Positions 1-6,425 of a DNA stretch of 8,849 nt are shown here, piece by piece. Position numbers and translations under genes: made by a program. The notes beneath the pieces were generated by a model, which saw nothing but the letters and a program-made list of their open reading frames with translations, had not been told where the DNA came from and did not search any database. Location: the NCBI GenBank assembly GCA_900753975.1, contig CAAEBC010000005.1, forward strand, positions 1 through 8,849. Reading direction: 5' to 3'. Position 1 is the stretch's first letter. Every line of letters begins with the position of its first letter. This stretch comes from Clostridia bacterium (GTDB taxonomy: Bacteria > Bacillota > Clostridia > TANB77 > UBA1234).

Positions 1-33
1 CGTGCAAAAATATATCGGTTTTTTCTCAGACAT
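1..33 (-). CDS. Possible first 11 codons of a gene leaving the left edge
   Basis: Reading leftwards from the ATG at 33-31 there are 11 open codons to the edge of the window, encoding MSEKKPIYFCT. An AGAAAGG Shine-Dalgarno sits at 49-43, nine bases before the ATG, which is good spacing. The Lys-rich start followed by aromatic-x-Cys-Thr resembles the beginning of proteins with an N-terminal zinc finger, such as the DNA-repair protein RadA. Eleven residues cannot establish that, and it is inference only. The alternative is that this is chance in AT-rich DNA. Confidence 0.3.
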   Translation of the reverse strand, partial: MSEKKPIYFCT

Positions 34-909
34 TCTCACAAGCCTTTCTTACTGTCTCTTAAGCTCCAAAATCCTTTATAACGCAATTTAATTTTTTATA
101 TGAATAATTTTACATTTTAATTTAAAAATTTATATAAAACTTTTTAAGCTGCATTTTTTATCTTGTATCTCTTAGCTCTCTGTCACATTTTAATAATTAA
201 TCTTTATACCTTTTAGTCTGAATTCTTATTTTAATCTAATATATAATAAATTTATTTATTTTTTGTAATATTTAATTCAATCTTATTAAATTACTTCTAT
301 TTTTCAAAATATCTATCTAAAATCTTCTATTTTCTCTAATTTGATTTAATATACTTAATTTTAAAAGGTAAAACTATACCACCCACATTAAAAAAATCGA
401 TTTTAGGCGATTCTCGTGCGTCGCTTTTTTGTGACTTTTTGAAAATACGCAATACCAGCTATTTGATAATAGTTTTGGTATCAAAGCTTTATAATTTTTG
501 ATCTTGTGACTGAAAATATATTGAAGTATATTTTGAAATATCAATTTTTAATATACTTAAGTGAAATAAATAGTTAATAAACGAAAATTCTATAAATTAA
601 CTTTATAGAAGAATATTATAAGTTTATAGTCCTTATAAAATATTAGTAGTATTAAAAATAAAATACTAAATATAAGTTTTATCAATTTAAATTAACAATA
701 TAAACTAAGTTTAATTGATTATTAGAATGAATTTTCTAATAATATTTTGTTTCAATATAATCCTGGTATGATTTAATCAGAACCGGTAGAATTCCGTTAA
801 AATAAGGTTAAAAAAGAAAATATTAAAGTTATAAATTATACAGAAATAAAACCTTATATAATAATATTAAGTAATCAGAAGGCAAATTTACAAATATCAT
901 AAAAATCCA

Positions 910-1100
910 AAGCAAATTATAAAATGTAATTAAGATTTTTTAGTCATAAATTTCAAATTTTATATTTAAAATTTAAAACTTTGCACAAAATTTATCGGCC
1001 TAAAAAATAATATTATTTTTATTAGGGCCTAAACTTCTCTATATTTATAGTGCAAATACCAAAATAAAATTTGCCTTATTACATATTTATAATTTGCCTT
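910..1100. repeat. Imperfect nested inverted repeat, about 190 bp
   Basis: The arm at 910-934 (AAGCAAATTATAAAATGTAA and onward) matches the reverse complement of 1075-1100 (core ATTACATATTTATAATTTGC) with about one gap and one mismatch. Nested inside are TTTGCAC (980-986) against GTGCAAA (1050-1056), and a central stem from GGCCTAAAAAATAATATT at 997 to ATTTTTATTAGGGCC ending at 1029. A further AATTTGCCTT copy lies at 1069-1078, and AAGGCAAATTT at 889-899. Nested arms with shared centres and several G/C pairs are less easily explained by composition than the other hairpins here. It could be a MITE-like remnant or a structured RNA. No coding sequence is inside. Confidence 0.35.
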
Positions 1101-1226
1101 ATAGCTCTATACTCTACTCCACCCTAGTTTTTTACATAATTATCTGTAAACTACCGTTTAGACATGTATCCATTTATGTTAACCCAATATGCTAAATAAT
1201 TACAAAATACTATTAGAAAATATATT

Positions 1227-1254
1227 TTAGCAATCTATTAAATTATGTGATAAT
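1227..1254 (+). promoter_or_regulatory. Weak candidate promoter for the tyrosine recombinase
   Basis: TTAGCA at 1227-1232 and GATAAT at 1249-1254 are separated by 16 bases, about 80 bases before the start codon. The match is partial, and AT-rich DNA gives many such pairs. Confidence 0.3.
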
Positions 1255-1336
1255 ATTATAGTCAAATGAATTCTTTACTTTTCCCCTTCAAAATGATATT
1301 CTAAGTACGTAACAAATCCGCAAGGAGGTAATATGT

Positions 1337-2336
1337 ATGCAAATGTATGATTCAGACATTCCAAAGATACTAAAGGACTATTTAAATTATAATGCTAACT
1401 TAAATAAATCAAAGGCAACAATAACAGAATATAGATATGACCTTACTAACTTTTTGAAATACATAAAACTACTTAAACTAAATGATAGAAAGCTGACAAT
1501 TGACGATATATCCTCTATAAAAGACATAGATTCCAAATTCTTAAATGGCATAGACTTAAATGATATATACGCATATATGTCATACCTAAAAGATTGTTGC
1601 GATGATAAACCAGCTACACGTGCTCGTAAAGTAGCAAGTATAAAAAGCTTTTTTAAATACTTACATTTAAAAGCTAAACTAATAGATGACAATCCTGCTA
1701 AAGAATTAGAAAGTCCAAAACTTGGAAAAAGGCTTCCTAAATACTTAACATTAGAACAAAGTACTGAGCTATTGCATAATGTAAAAAACAAAGAATTAAC
1801 TGGTAGACAGCACGATAATACCTTAAGAGACTACGCAATCATTACTCTGTTTTTAAACTGTGGAATGCGTCTTTCAGAACTTGTAAGTATAGATATAGGT
1901 CATATTAAATTCGATGAAAACATTTTAACAGTAGTACGGAAAAGGCGACAAAGAAAGAACTGTCTATTTAAATAAAGCTTGTGTTTCAGCAATAAAAGAT
2001 TATATCGAAATTCGACCTCATGATGAAAGTGTAATTGACGAAGATGCTCTATTTTTAAGCGAACGTAAAAAGAGAATTAGCAAGAGAACCGTGCAACACC
2101 TTATAAAAGATTATTTAAAACAAATAAGCGGTGCTGAAAACCTTTCTACACATAAACTAAGACATACAGCAGCAACACTTATGTATCAATATGGAAATGT
2201 AGATATTCGTGCTCTTCAAGAAATACTAGGACATGAGAGTATAGCTACAACAGAAATATATACTCATGTAGATAACTCTCAAATAAGAGACGCTGTGGAA
2301 AACAATCCACTTGCGAACTATAATCCAGACAAATAA
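1337..2336 (+). CDS. XerC/XerD-like tyrosine recombinase, split by an apparent +1 frameshift at CGG
   Basis: This is a site-specific recombinase of the lambda-integrase/Xer family, cutting and rejoining DNA through a tyrosine. The start is ATG 1337, eight bases after AAGGAGG (1322-1328); the nearer ATG at 1333 stops after five codons. The zero frame runs to a stop at 1973-1975 (212 aa). Skipping C1937 joins it to the +1 frame, giving a 332-aa protein, close to the usual Xer length of about 300. The N-terminal SAM-like core-binding domain spans about residues 5-115. The catalytic set is complete: R178 (GMRLSEL) before the shift, then K202 (GKGDKER), H272 and R275 (HKLRH), H299 (LGHES) and nucleophile Y308. 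No other damage is visible. A terminator follows at 2348. The gene is convergent with the LysM gene. It could instead be a fresh pseudogene or an assembly error. Confidence 0.88.
1934..1942 (+). other. Frameshift site GTA-C-GGA-AAA in the recombinase
   Basis: The zero frame reads GTA CGG AAA AGG and ends 12 codons later. Conserved Xer sequence (V-V-G-K-G-x-K-E-R) resumes exactly at GGA 1938-1940, so C1937 is the extra base. The site is not a homopolymer run, and the zero-frame codon at the shift is CGG. A matching site occurs in the pseudouridine synthase at 6769-6775. Confidence 0.8.
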
Positions 2337-2347
2337 AACCTTATATT

Positions 2348-2397
2348 CTCCAAGCATACTTTGCTATCTTAGTACAAAGTAATGTTTGGAGTTTCTT
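2348..2397 (+). terminator. Intrinsic terminator of the recombinase gene
   Basis: CTCCAAGCATACTTTG (2348-2363) pairs with CAAAGTAATGTTTGGAG (2375-2391), with one bulged base and one G-U type pair. The loop is 11 bases and TTTCTT follows. It begins 12 bases after the recombinase stop codon. Confidence 0.75.
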
Positions 2398-2466
2398 ATA
2401 TCATGTTATTCCCTATCAAAATAACGTTTGGAGTTTTTATATCATGTTATTTCCAATCAAAATAAA
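2384..2466 (+). repeat. Two direct copies of about 42 bp
   Basis: The unit from GTTTGGAGTTT at 2384 through TTATATCATGTTATT and ATCAAAATAA (to about 2425) is repeated from 2426 to about 2466 with a few differences. The duplicated segment contains the right arm of the recombinase terminator and its T-rich tail, so the second copy can also pair with CTCCAA at 2348-2353. It looks like a local tandem duplication. Confidence 0.7.
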
Positions 2467-2468
2467 TT

Positions 2469-2741
2469 CTAGTTATCTGGCACCATCAAAGTCTGACCAA
2501 CATACAAATTTGAACTTGATAAATTATTTAATTTCTTTATATTATAAATATTTTCATTTACGTTTCCGTCTAACTCCTTTGCTATAGACCATAAAGTTTC
2601 GCCTTTGCACACTACGACGTTTTTATATTTTTGTTCTTCATGTGAAAAAACTTTATACAAAAACATATTAGTTAAAAAAGAAACAATAAAAAATAAAATA
2701 GTTAAAAACAAAATAAATCTCGGCATACTTTTAATTCTCAT
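2469..2741 (-). CDS. YneA-like LysM membrane protein, probable SOS-induced division inhibitor
   Basis: A 90-aa protein with a basic N-terminus, one transmembrane helix (about residues 9-32) and a single LysM domain (about 44-88). The LysM start is clear (VVVCKGETLWSIAKEL), as is the ending with hydrophobic VGQTLMVP; LysM domains bind peptidoglycan. The start is ATG 2741, six bases after AAGGAGG. A TTG six codons upstream overlaps that Shine-Dalgarno and is unlikely. Architecture and size match Bacillus YneA, which delays cell division during the SOS response. The promoter carries two LexA-type boxes, which supports that reading strongly. In Bacillus yneA sits beside lexA; no lexA is seen here. 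The exact function is inferred from architecture and regulation, not from close sequence recall. Confidence 0.85.
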   Translation of the reverse strand: MRIKSMPRFILFLTILFFIVSFLTNMFLYKVFSHEEQKYKNVVVCKGETLWSIAKELDGNVNENIYNIKKLNNLSSSNLYVGQTLMVPDN

Positions 2742-2762
2742 AATGACCCTCCTTACCAAAAA

Positions 2763-2774
2763 GAACTTTAGTTC
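2763..2774. promoter_or_regulatory. Second LexA-type operator, in the LysM gene leader
   Basis: GAACTTTAGTTC is a perfect GAAC-N4-GTTC palindrome (AGAAC/GTTCT with flanks). It lies between the -10 box and the Shine-Dalgarno of the LysM gene. Confidence 0.65.
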
Positions 2775-2788
2775 TCATTACAATAAAT

Positions 2789-2817
2789 ATTGTACACGAA
2801 CATCTATTCGATGTCAA
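2789..2817 (-). promoter_or_regulatory. Promoter of the LysM gene with LexA box in the spacer
   Basis: Read on the minus strand, TTGACA (2817-2812) and TACAAT (2794-2789) are 17 bases apart, a near-consensus sigma-A promoter. The spacer holds CGAATAGATGTTCG (2810-2797), which matches the Gram-positive LexA consensus CGAAC-N4-GTTCG at all but one defined position. Repressor bound there would block RNA polymerase. Confidence 0.85.
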
Positions 2818-2837
2818 TATAAAAATTTAAAAAGTAT

Positions 2838-2875
2838 AAAAAACTAGAGTGCTCTATTTTAAAAAGCACTCTAGT
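2838..2875 (-). terminator. Terminator of the pta-ackA unit
   Basis: On the minus strand, ACTAGAGTGCT and AGCACTCTAGT form a perfect 11-bp stem (2875-2865 with 2853-2843) around an 11-base loop, followed by a T run. It lies about 30 bases past the ackA stop and separates ackA from the SOS-type promoter downstream. Confidence 0.9.
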
Positions 2876-2907
2876 CCCTCTACAAATATAATTTTAAAAT
2901 TTAAACT

Positions 2908-4125
2908 TTATTTTGCAAGTCTCATTGCCTCTTTAGCAATGATAATTTCTTCGTTTGTAGCAATAACAAACATTTTAATTTTAGATTCAGGAGTACTTAC
3001 AATTCCCTCATACATCTCGTCATCAATATGAGAATCATCATAAATAATACCAAACTCCTCTAATCCATCAACACAAGCTTTAACAACATCAGGATTGTGT
3101 TCTCCTATTCCACCTTCAAAAGTAATGCAATCAACATGACCAAGAACAGCCATATACGCACCGATGTATTTTCTAATTCGATATGACAAAACATCAAGTG
3201 CCATAGCAGCTCTCTTATGACCTTGCTTACGAAGTTCTCTCAAATCACGGACATCTCCAGTTTCACCAGAAAGAGCAAGAAGACCAGATTCTTTGTTAAG
3301 AATCTTAAGCATTTGATGAATATCAATGCCCTCTTTGTCCATAACAAACTCAAGAATAGCAGGATCCAAGTCACCACTTCTAGTACCCATTACCAAGCCT
3401 TCAAGAGGAGTAAATCCCATAGACGTATCTACACATTTACCATTCTTAATAGCTGTGATACTAGAACCATTACCAAGATGACAAGAAATCATATTCAATT
3501 CGTCAATCGACTTATTCATAAGTCTAGCAGCCTCTTCAGTAACAAATTGGTGAGACATACCATGAGCACCATATCTTCTTACACCATATTCTTCAAAATA
3601 CTTGTAAGGCAATCCATACATATAAGCTTTTTCAGGCATTGTTTGATGGAAGCTTGTATCAAAAACCAAAACTTCAGGTATGCCAGGCATAGTTTCCAAG
3701 CATGCATTGATTCCCAAAAGTGCAGGAGGATTATGAAGTGGTGCATAAGGAATAGATTTCTCATTAAAAGTCTTCAATACTTCATCAGTAACCAAAGTAG
3801 ATTCTTTAAAGAAAGGACCCGCATTTACTATTCTATGACCAATAGCTCCAACTTCATTTAAGCTACTTACAACACCTTCATCAGCATCTGTCATATATCT
3901 TACAACAGCTTTAAAAGCATCCAAATGATCTTTAAGAGGCAAAACCTCTTTTATCTTCTTACCACTTCTTCCCTTGTATTCAATAAACGGAGGCGTAATA
4001 GCATCCATGCTTCCTCCAATAACATCACACTTACCTTTGCAAAGAACCTTGTCGTTTTCCATATCAATCAATTGATACTTAAGCGAAGAGCTTCCGCAGT
4101 TAACAACCAATACTTTCATATTCAT
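2908..4125 (-). CDS. ackA: Acetate kinase
   Basis: Cytoplasmic acetate kinase converts acetyl phosphate and ADP to acetate and ATP, the energy-yielding last step of acetate fermentation. The 405-aa length is normal. Family landmarks are present: N9 in VNCGSSSLKYQL, R98 (IGHRIVNAG), H131 (HNPPAL), D156 (VFDTSFH), H188 (YGAHGMSH), the phosphate loop HLGNGSS (216-222), R249 (MGTRSGDLDP), EGGIGEH (337-343) and E392 near the C-terminus. YGAHGMSH differs from the common YGFHGTSH at two non-catalytic positions. The start is ATG 4125, four bases after AAAGGGG. The in-frame ATG at 4119 gives the more usual MKVLVVN start and is possible. It has its own promoter 36-65 bases upstream and lies 70 bases after pta. 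Confidence 0.97.
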   Translation of the reverse strand: MNMKVLVVNCGSSSLKYQLIDMENDKVLCKGKCDVIGGSMDAITPPFIEYKGRSGKKIKEVLPLKDHLDAFKAVVRYMTDADEGVVSSLNEVGAIGHRIVNAGPFFKESTLVTDEVLKTFNEKSIPYAPLHNPPALLGINACLETMPGIPEVLVFDTSFHQTMPEKAYMYGLPYKYFEEYGVRRYGAHGMSHQFVTEEAARLMNKSIDELNMISCHLGNGSSITAIKNGKCVDTSMGFTPLEGLVMGTRSGDLDPAILEFVMDKEGIDIHQMLKILNKESGLLALSGETGDVRDLRELRKQGHKRAAMALDVLSYRIRKYIGAYMAVLGHVDCITFEGGIGEHNPDVVKACVDGLEEFGIIYDDSHIDDEMYEGIVSTPESKIKMFVIATNEEIIIAKEAMRLAK

Positions 4126-4160
4126 AAAACCCCTTTCAAAAAATTATTTATCATTTACGG

Positions 4161-4190
4161 AGTATAACACCGTATATATAATCTTGTCAA
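4161..4190 (-). promoter_or_regulatory. Internal promoter of ackA with overlapping inverted repeat
   Basis: On the minus strand, TTGACA (4190-4185) and TATACT (4166-4161) are 18 bases apart in the pta-ackA gap. An inverted repeat with arms TACGG (4156-4160) and CCGTA (4170-4174) brackets the -10 box and could be an operator. So ackA can probably be expressed independently of pta. No repressor is identified. Confidence 0.65.
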
Positions 4191-4195
4191 TCATT

Positions 4196-5176
4196 TTATT
4201 TTGCCTGAGCAGCAGTTATAGCCACAACTCCAACGATATCCTCACTACTACAACCTCTACTTAAGTCATTAACCGGCTTCTTTATGCCTTGAGTAATCGG
4301 TCCATAAGCTTCTGCGTTTGCAAGTCTTTGAACAAGCTTATAGCCAATATTTCCTGCATTTAAATCAGGGAAGATTAATATGTTTGCCTTACCTGCAACT
4401 TTGCTTTCTGGTGCCTTTTTGTTCGCTACAGAAGGTACTAATGCAGCATCTAATTGTATCTCTCCTTCAACAGCCAAATCAGGACATTTCTCCCTTACCA
4501 ATTTAGTAGCCTCTATAACTTTTGAAGTTAAATCAGTAAGAGGTGCACTACCTAATGTAGAATAAGAAAGCATCGCAATCCTTGGCTCTTTTCCTATTAA
4601 CTCTTTCCAAGTCTTGCTAGAAGATATTGCAATCTCAGATAATTCATCCGCATTTGGATTAGTATTTAAACCACAGTCAGAGAATAAGAACATTCCCTCT
4701 TCTCCATAAGTAGTATTAGGAACATCAATTATAAAAAAGCTAGATACAAGTTTTGTATCAGGTGCAGTTTTTAAAATTTGAAGTGCTGGTCTTAATGTAT
4801 CTGCTGTAGAACAAACACTACCAGAAACCAATCCATCTGCATCTCCCATTTTTACCATCATAGTTCCAAAGTAAATATTACTCTTTAAAATTTCATGCGC
4901 CTGTTCTAAAGTAATTCCTTTAGCCTTTCTGAGTTCATAAAAAGCTTCAGCATATTCTTCAAACTTAGGACTTGTTTCTGGATTAATAACCTCTATGTCA
5001 GATATATCGATTTCAGTCTTAATCTTTTCTCTATCTCCTATCAAAATAACTTTTGCAAATCCTTCATCTGTAACCTTTCTAGCAGCTTCTTGAACTCTAA
5101 TATCTTGAGCTTCCGGAAGCACAATCGTTTTAATACTTTCTCTTGCTTTTTCTTTTATTGTATCTATAAAACTCAC
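4196..5176 (-). CDS. pta: Phosphate acetyltransferase
   Basis: Phosphotransacetylase converts acetyl-CoA and phosphate to acetyl phosphate and CoA, supplying the substrate of the acetate kinase encoded just downstream. At 326 aa it is the short, single-domain form without the N-terminal DRTGG/BioD-like extension of enterobacterial Pta. Recognisable family segments are VLPEAQDIRV (19-28), MGDADGLVSGS (110-120), TADTLRPALQ (124-133), AMLSYSTLGSA (201-211), FPDLNAGNIGYKLVQRLA (269-286) and PVNDLSRGCS (301-310), which carries the active-site Ser-Arg pair S306-R307. The start is GTG 5176, five to six bases after GAGGAGGAG; the overlapping ATG at 5178 is followed at once by TGA. Its promoter is at 5208-5236. 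Confidence 0.96.
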   Translation of the reverse strand: MSFIDTIKEKARESIKTIVLPEAQDIRVQEAARKVTDEGFAKVILIGDREKIKTEIDISDIEVINPETSPKFEEYAEAFYELRKAKGITLEQAHEILKSNIYFGTMMVKMGDADGLVSGSVCSTADTLRPALQILKTAPDTKLVSSFFIIDVPNTTYGEEGMFLFSDCGLNTNPNADELSEIAISSSKTWKELIGKEPRIAMLSYSTLGSAPLTDLTSKVIEATKLVREKCPDLAVEGEIQLDAALVPSVANKKAPESKVAGKANILIFPDLNAGNIGYKLVQRLANAEAYGPITQGIKKPVNDLSRGCSSEDIVGVVAITAAQAK

Positions 5177-5207
5177 ATTAACTCCTCCTCGTACAAAATT
5201 TAATTAA

Positions 5208-5236
5208 ATTATATACCTAAAGAAAAACGATTACAA
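5208..5236 (-). promoter_or_regulatory. Promoter of pta
   Basis: On the minus strand, TTGTAA (5236-5231) and a perfect TATAAT (5213-5208) are 17 bases apart, about 30 bases before the GTG start of pta. Confidence 0.7.
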
Positions 5237-5260
5237 GAATATCTTACTCATTAAAGACAT

Positions 5261-5283
5261 AAAAAAGAGGCTATAAAAGCCTC
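5261..5283 (-). terminator. Terminator of the small membrane-protein unit
   Basis: On the minus strand, GAGGCT and AGCCTC form a 6-bp G/C-rich stem (5283-5278 with 5272-5267) with a 5-base loop and a run of six T. It lies ten bases after the stop of the 39-aa gene and upstream of the pta promoter. Confidence 0.85.
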
Positions 5284-5292
5284 ATAAATTTA

Positions 5293-5412
5293 TTATTTCA
5301 AAATAAGTATCAAAATGATAACTACAATTACAAGACACCCGCAACCACAGCAACCACTGTTGTTATCGCCATCACCGTCACTGAGTAAAAGCCAAAGCAA
5401 AAGCCAATCCAT
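5293..5412 (-). CDS. 39-aa Cys/Gly-rich single-pass membrane peptide
   Basis: A short gene encoding 39 residues. An N-terminal hydrophobic Trp/Leu stretch (MDWLLLWLLL) leads to an acidic, small-residue middle (SDGDGDNNSG), a cysteine cluster (CCGCGC, 21-26) and a hydrophobic C-terminal helix of Ile, Leu and Val ending in Lys. Start ATG 5412 lies one base past the stop of the 137-aa gene. Its Shine-Dalgarno (GGGGAG, 5424-5419) lies inside the end of that gene, so the two are probably translationally coupled. A terminator follows directly. I do not recognise a named family. Metal binding by the Cys cluster, or a sporulation-linked membrane micropeptide, would be guesses. Confidence 0.75.
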   Translation of the reverse strand: MDWLLLWLLLSDGDGDNNSGCCGCGCLVIVVIILILILK

Positions 5413-5413
5413 A

Positions 5414-5827
5414 TTATGCACTCCCCTTGTCTAATTCATTTAAGAAGCGAACCAGAAGATGTTCTTCAATCAATACCCTCATAAAAGTATCTGTCTGCAA
5501 TGCACGGTAGTCAACATTTCCAGTCGGTTCTTTAACACTACAGTACAAAGTAAGTACAGAATTTCTTGACTCAACAAGATAAAAATGCTGTGAATTATAT
5601 ATTCTAGAGAAAGTATCGGCATCCATAAACATGATTAAGTTCAAAAGCTCTTCACGGTTAGAACTAGTGAGATTGAGCTCGCCAACACTAGGTGTGTTAT
5701 GAAGTCCAAGCTTACCTGCTAAGCGTTGCCTTCTGAGCCGAGCGCTCCTTGGCGGAAGCCCTTCAAACCTTGGCCAAAGTATCACAAAATAAACCAGCAC
5801 GATTCCAGCTACGATGTAACCAACCAT
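5414..5827 (-). CDS. 137-aa protein with N-terminal membrane anchor, unknown function
   Basis: The N-terminus is a transmembrane helix (about residues 3-19, VGYIVAGIVLVYFVILW). A very basic stretch follows (PPRSARLRRQRLAGK, 26-40), then a soluble domain of about 90 residues with predicted helices (REELLNLIMFMDADTFSRIY, and a C-terminal FMRVLIEEHLLVRFLNEL). The basic stretch suggests the soluble part is cytoplasmic. Start ATG 5827 follows AAAGGAGGT by six to seven bases. It has a strong promoter (5915-5943), a structured leader, and a coupled 39-aa gene downstream. The basic stretch uses AGG, CGC and CGG codons, unusual beside its neighbours; CGG at 5740-5738 is the only normally read in-frame CGG I found in the window. 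I do not recognise the family. Confidence 0.85.
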   Translation of the reverse strand: MVGYIVAGIVLVYFVILWPRFEGLPPRSARLRRQRLAGKLGLHNTPSVGELNLTSSNREELLNLIMFMDADTFSRIYNSQHFYLVESRNSVLTLYCSVKEPTGNVDYRALQTDTFMRVLIEEHLLVRFLNELDKGSA

Positions 5828-5863
5828 AAAGCTACCTCCTTTGCAGCAGTCGATGGAAACTAA

Positions 5864-5908
5864 GTGTCAGGAATACATTCCTGTACCAATTACAATAATA
5901 CATGACAC
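5864..5908 (-). promoter_or_regulatory. Palindromic, possibly structured leader of the 137-aa gene
   Basis: The untranslated leader contains CAGGAAT-GT-ATTCCTG (minus strand, 5883-5868), a 7-bp inverted repeat with a 2-base centre. An outer pair GTGTCA (5908-5903) and TGACAC (5869-5864) shares two bases with it. The short centre suggests a dimeric operator, and the outer pair suggests alternative RNA folds. Which applies cannot be decided here. Confidence 0.45.
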
Positions 5909-5914
5909 GAGTTC

Positions 5915-5943
5915 ATTATATTATGTAATCTCATAAAAGTCAA
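5915..5943 (-). promoter_or_regulatory. Strong promoter of the 137-aa/39-aa unit
   Basis: On the minus strand, TTGACT (5943-5938) and TATAAT (5920-5915) are 17 bases apart. The -35 overlaps the TGA stop of the upstream Cys-rich gene. The transcript would carry a leader of about 80 bases. Confidence 0.8.
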
Positions 5944-6308
5944 CACATTATAGTAACGAATAATAAATTGCATACACTACAATACATGCTTCTGTTATTA
6001 TTTACAGAACGAAGCAAAATATAGTCATTTCCTACTCTTTCCAAAACGCCACATTTACTTTCCAGTCCATTACAAGTTTCAAATTCACAATTACATTTTC
6101 TGCCAATGCAATTACAAAGTGCATCAAGCAAATTTTCATTTACGCAATTATTATTGCAACCACAATTATTAAATCCATTATTGTTTTGCGATGTTGGAAT
6201 AATATTATTAGCAGATAATACGTCTGTAGGTAAAATACTACTTGTGTTATTAGTGCCTCCATTTGAAAAACCATTCAAATTACAATTAGATAATCTACAA
6301 CAACTCAT
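5940..6308 (-). CDS. Cys/Asn-rich protein, possible spore coat protein
   Basis: A 122-aa protein with 15 cysteines and 26 asparagines (about a fifth of residues). It begins MSCCRLSNC, followed by a low-complexity Asn/Gly/Ser region to about residue 60. A denser C-terminal domain follows (LLDALCNCIGRKCNCEFE, then GVLERVGNDYILLRS, MYCSVC, LLFVTI). This composition and the small beta-like C-terminal domain are typical of cross-linked spore coat or exosporium proteins of Bacilli and Clostridia, which is the basis for the call; no specific family is claimed. Start ATG 6308 follows AAAGGAG by nine bases. A match to the sigma-K -10 consensus (CATATTATA, 6412-6404) with AC 17 bases upstream lies about 95 bases before the start and would fit late mother-cell expression, but this is weak in AT-rich DNA. 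Confidence 0.75.
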   Translation of the reverse strand: MSCCRLSNCNLNGFSNGGTNNTSSILPTDVLSANNIIPTSQNNNGFNNCGCNNNCVNENLLDALCNCIGRKCNCEFETCNGLESKCGVLERVGNDYILLRSVNNNRSMYCSVCNLLFVTIMC

Positions 6309-6381
6309 ATAAAAATACTCCTTTACAAAATATTTGAGTTTTTTTAGGCAATACCCATAAAAGCCTTATAATATTCCATTT

Positions 6382-6409
6382 TTGGCAATGTTTCTTTTTA
6401 TACTATAAT
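6382..6409 (+). promoter_or_regulatory. Promoter of the RluA-family gene
   Basis: TTGGCA (6382-6387) and TATAAT (6404-6409) are 16 bases apart. A second TATAAT at 6414-6419 could serve an overlapping start. The divergent Cys-rich gene is read from the same intergenic region. Confidence 0.7.
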
Positions 6410-6425
6410 ATGCTATAATCCACCT

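Larger units (their letters stand above)
34..1336. other. Long AT-rich region without a recognisable gene
   Basis: About 1.3 kb with no convincing reading frame on either strand and no tRNA or rRNA that I can recognise. The first 350 bases are strikingly pyrimidine-rich on the plus strand. Several short perfect hairpins occur (588-610, 648-667, 718-743), but at this base composition stems of 9-10 A/T pairs are expected by chance. The only structure that stands out is the inverted repeat at 910-1100, listed separately. A weak promoter for the recombinase may lie at 1227-1254. Confidence 0.6.

Noticed and set aside
540..750. A series of perfect short hairpins (588-610, 612-643, 648-667, 681-719, 718-743)
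   Set aside because: The stems are almost pure A/T and 6-10 bp long. In sequence of this composition that many are expected by chance, and there is no repeat unit or spacing pattern suggesting a CRISPR array or attenuator.
1387..1791. A 134-codon minus-strand frame opposite the recombinase
   Set aside because: It is a shadow of the conserved recombinase N-terminal domain, with Ser/Leu/Phe-rich composition and no independent support.
2469..2759. A longer start (TTG 2759) for the LysM gene
   Set aside because: That codon lies upstream of and overlaps the region of the Shine-Dalgarno AAGGAGG, which is correctly spaced for ATG 2741.
3217..3861. A 214-codon plus-strand open frame opposite ackA
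   Set aside because: It is antisense to a clear acetate kinase gene, has no ribosome-binding site, and encodes a Ser/Arg/Ile-rich sequence typical of a shadow frame.
5293..5412. A suspected third frameshift in the 39-aa gene
   Set aside because: A first reading seemed to hit TGA, but rechecking base by base (TTG CTT TGG CTT TTA CTC AGT GAC) shows one uninterrupted frame.
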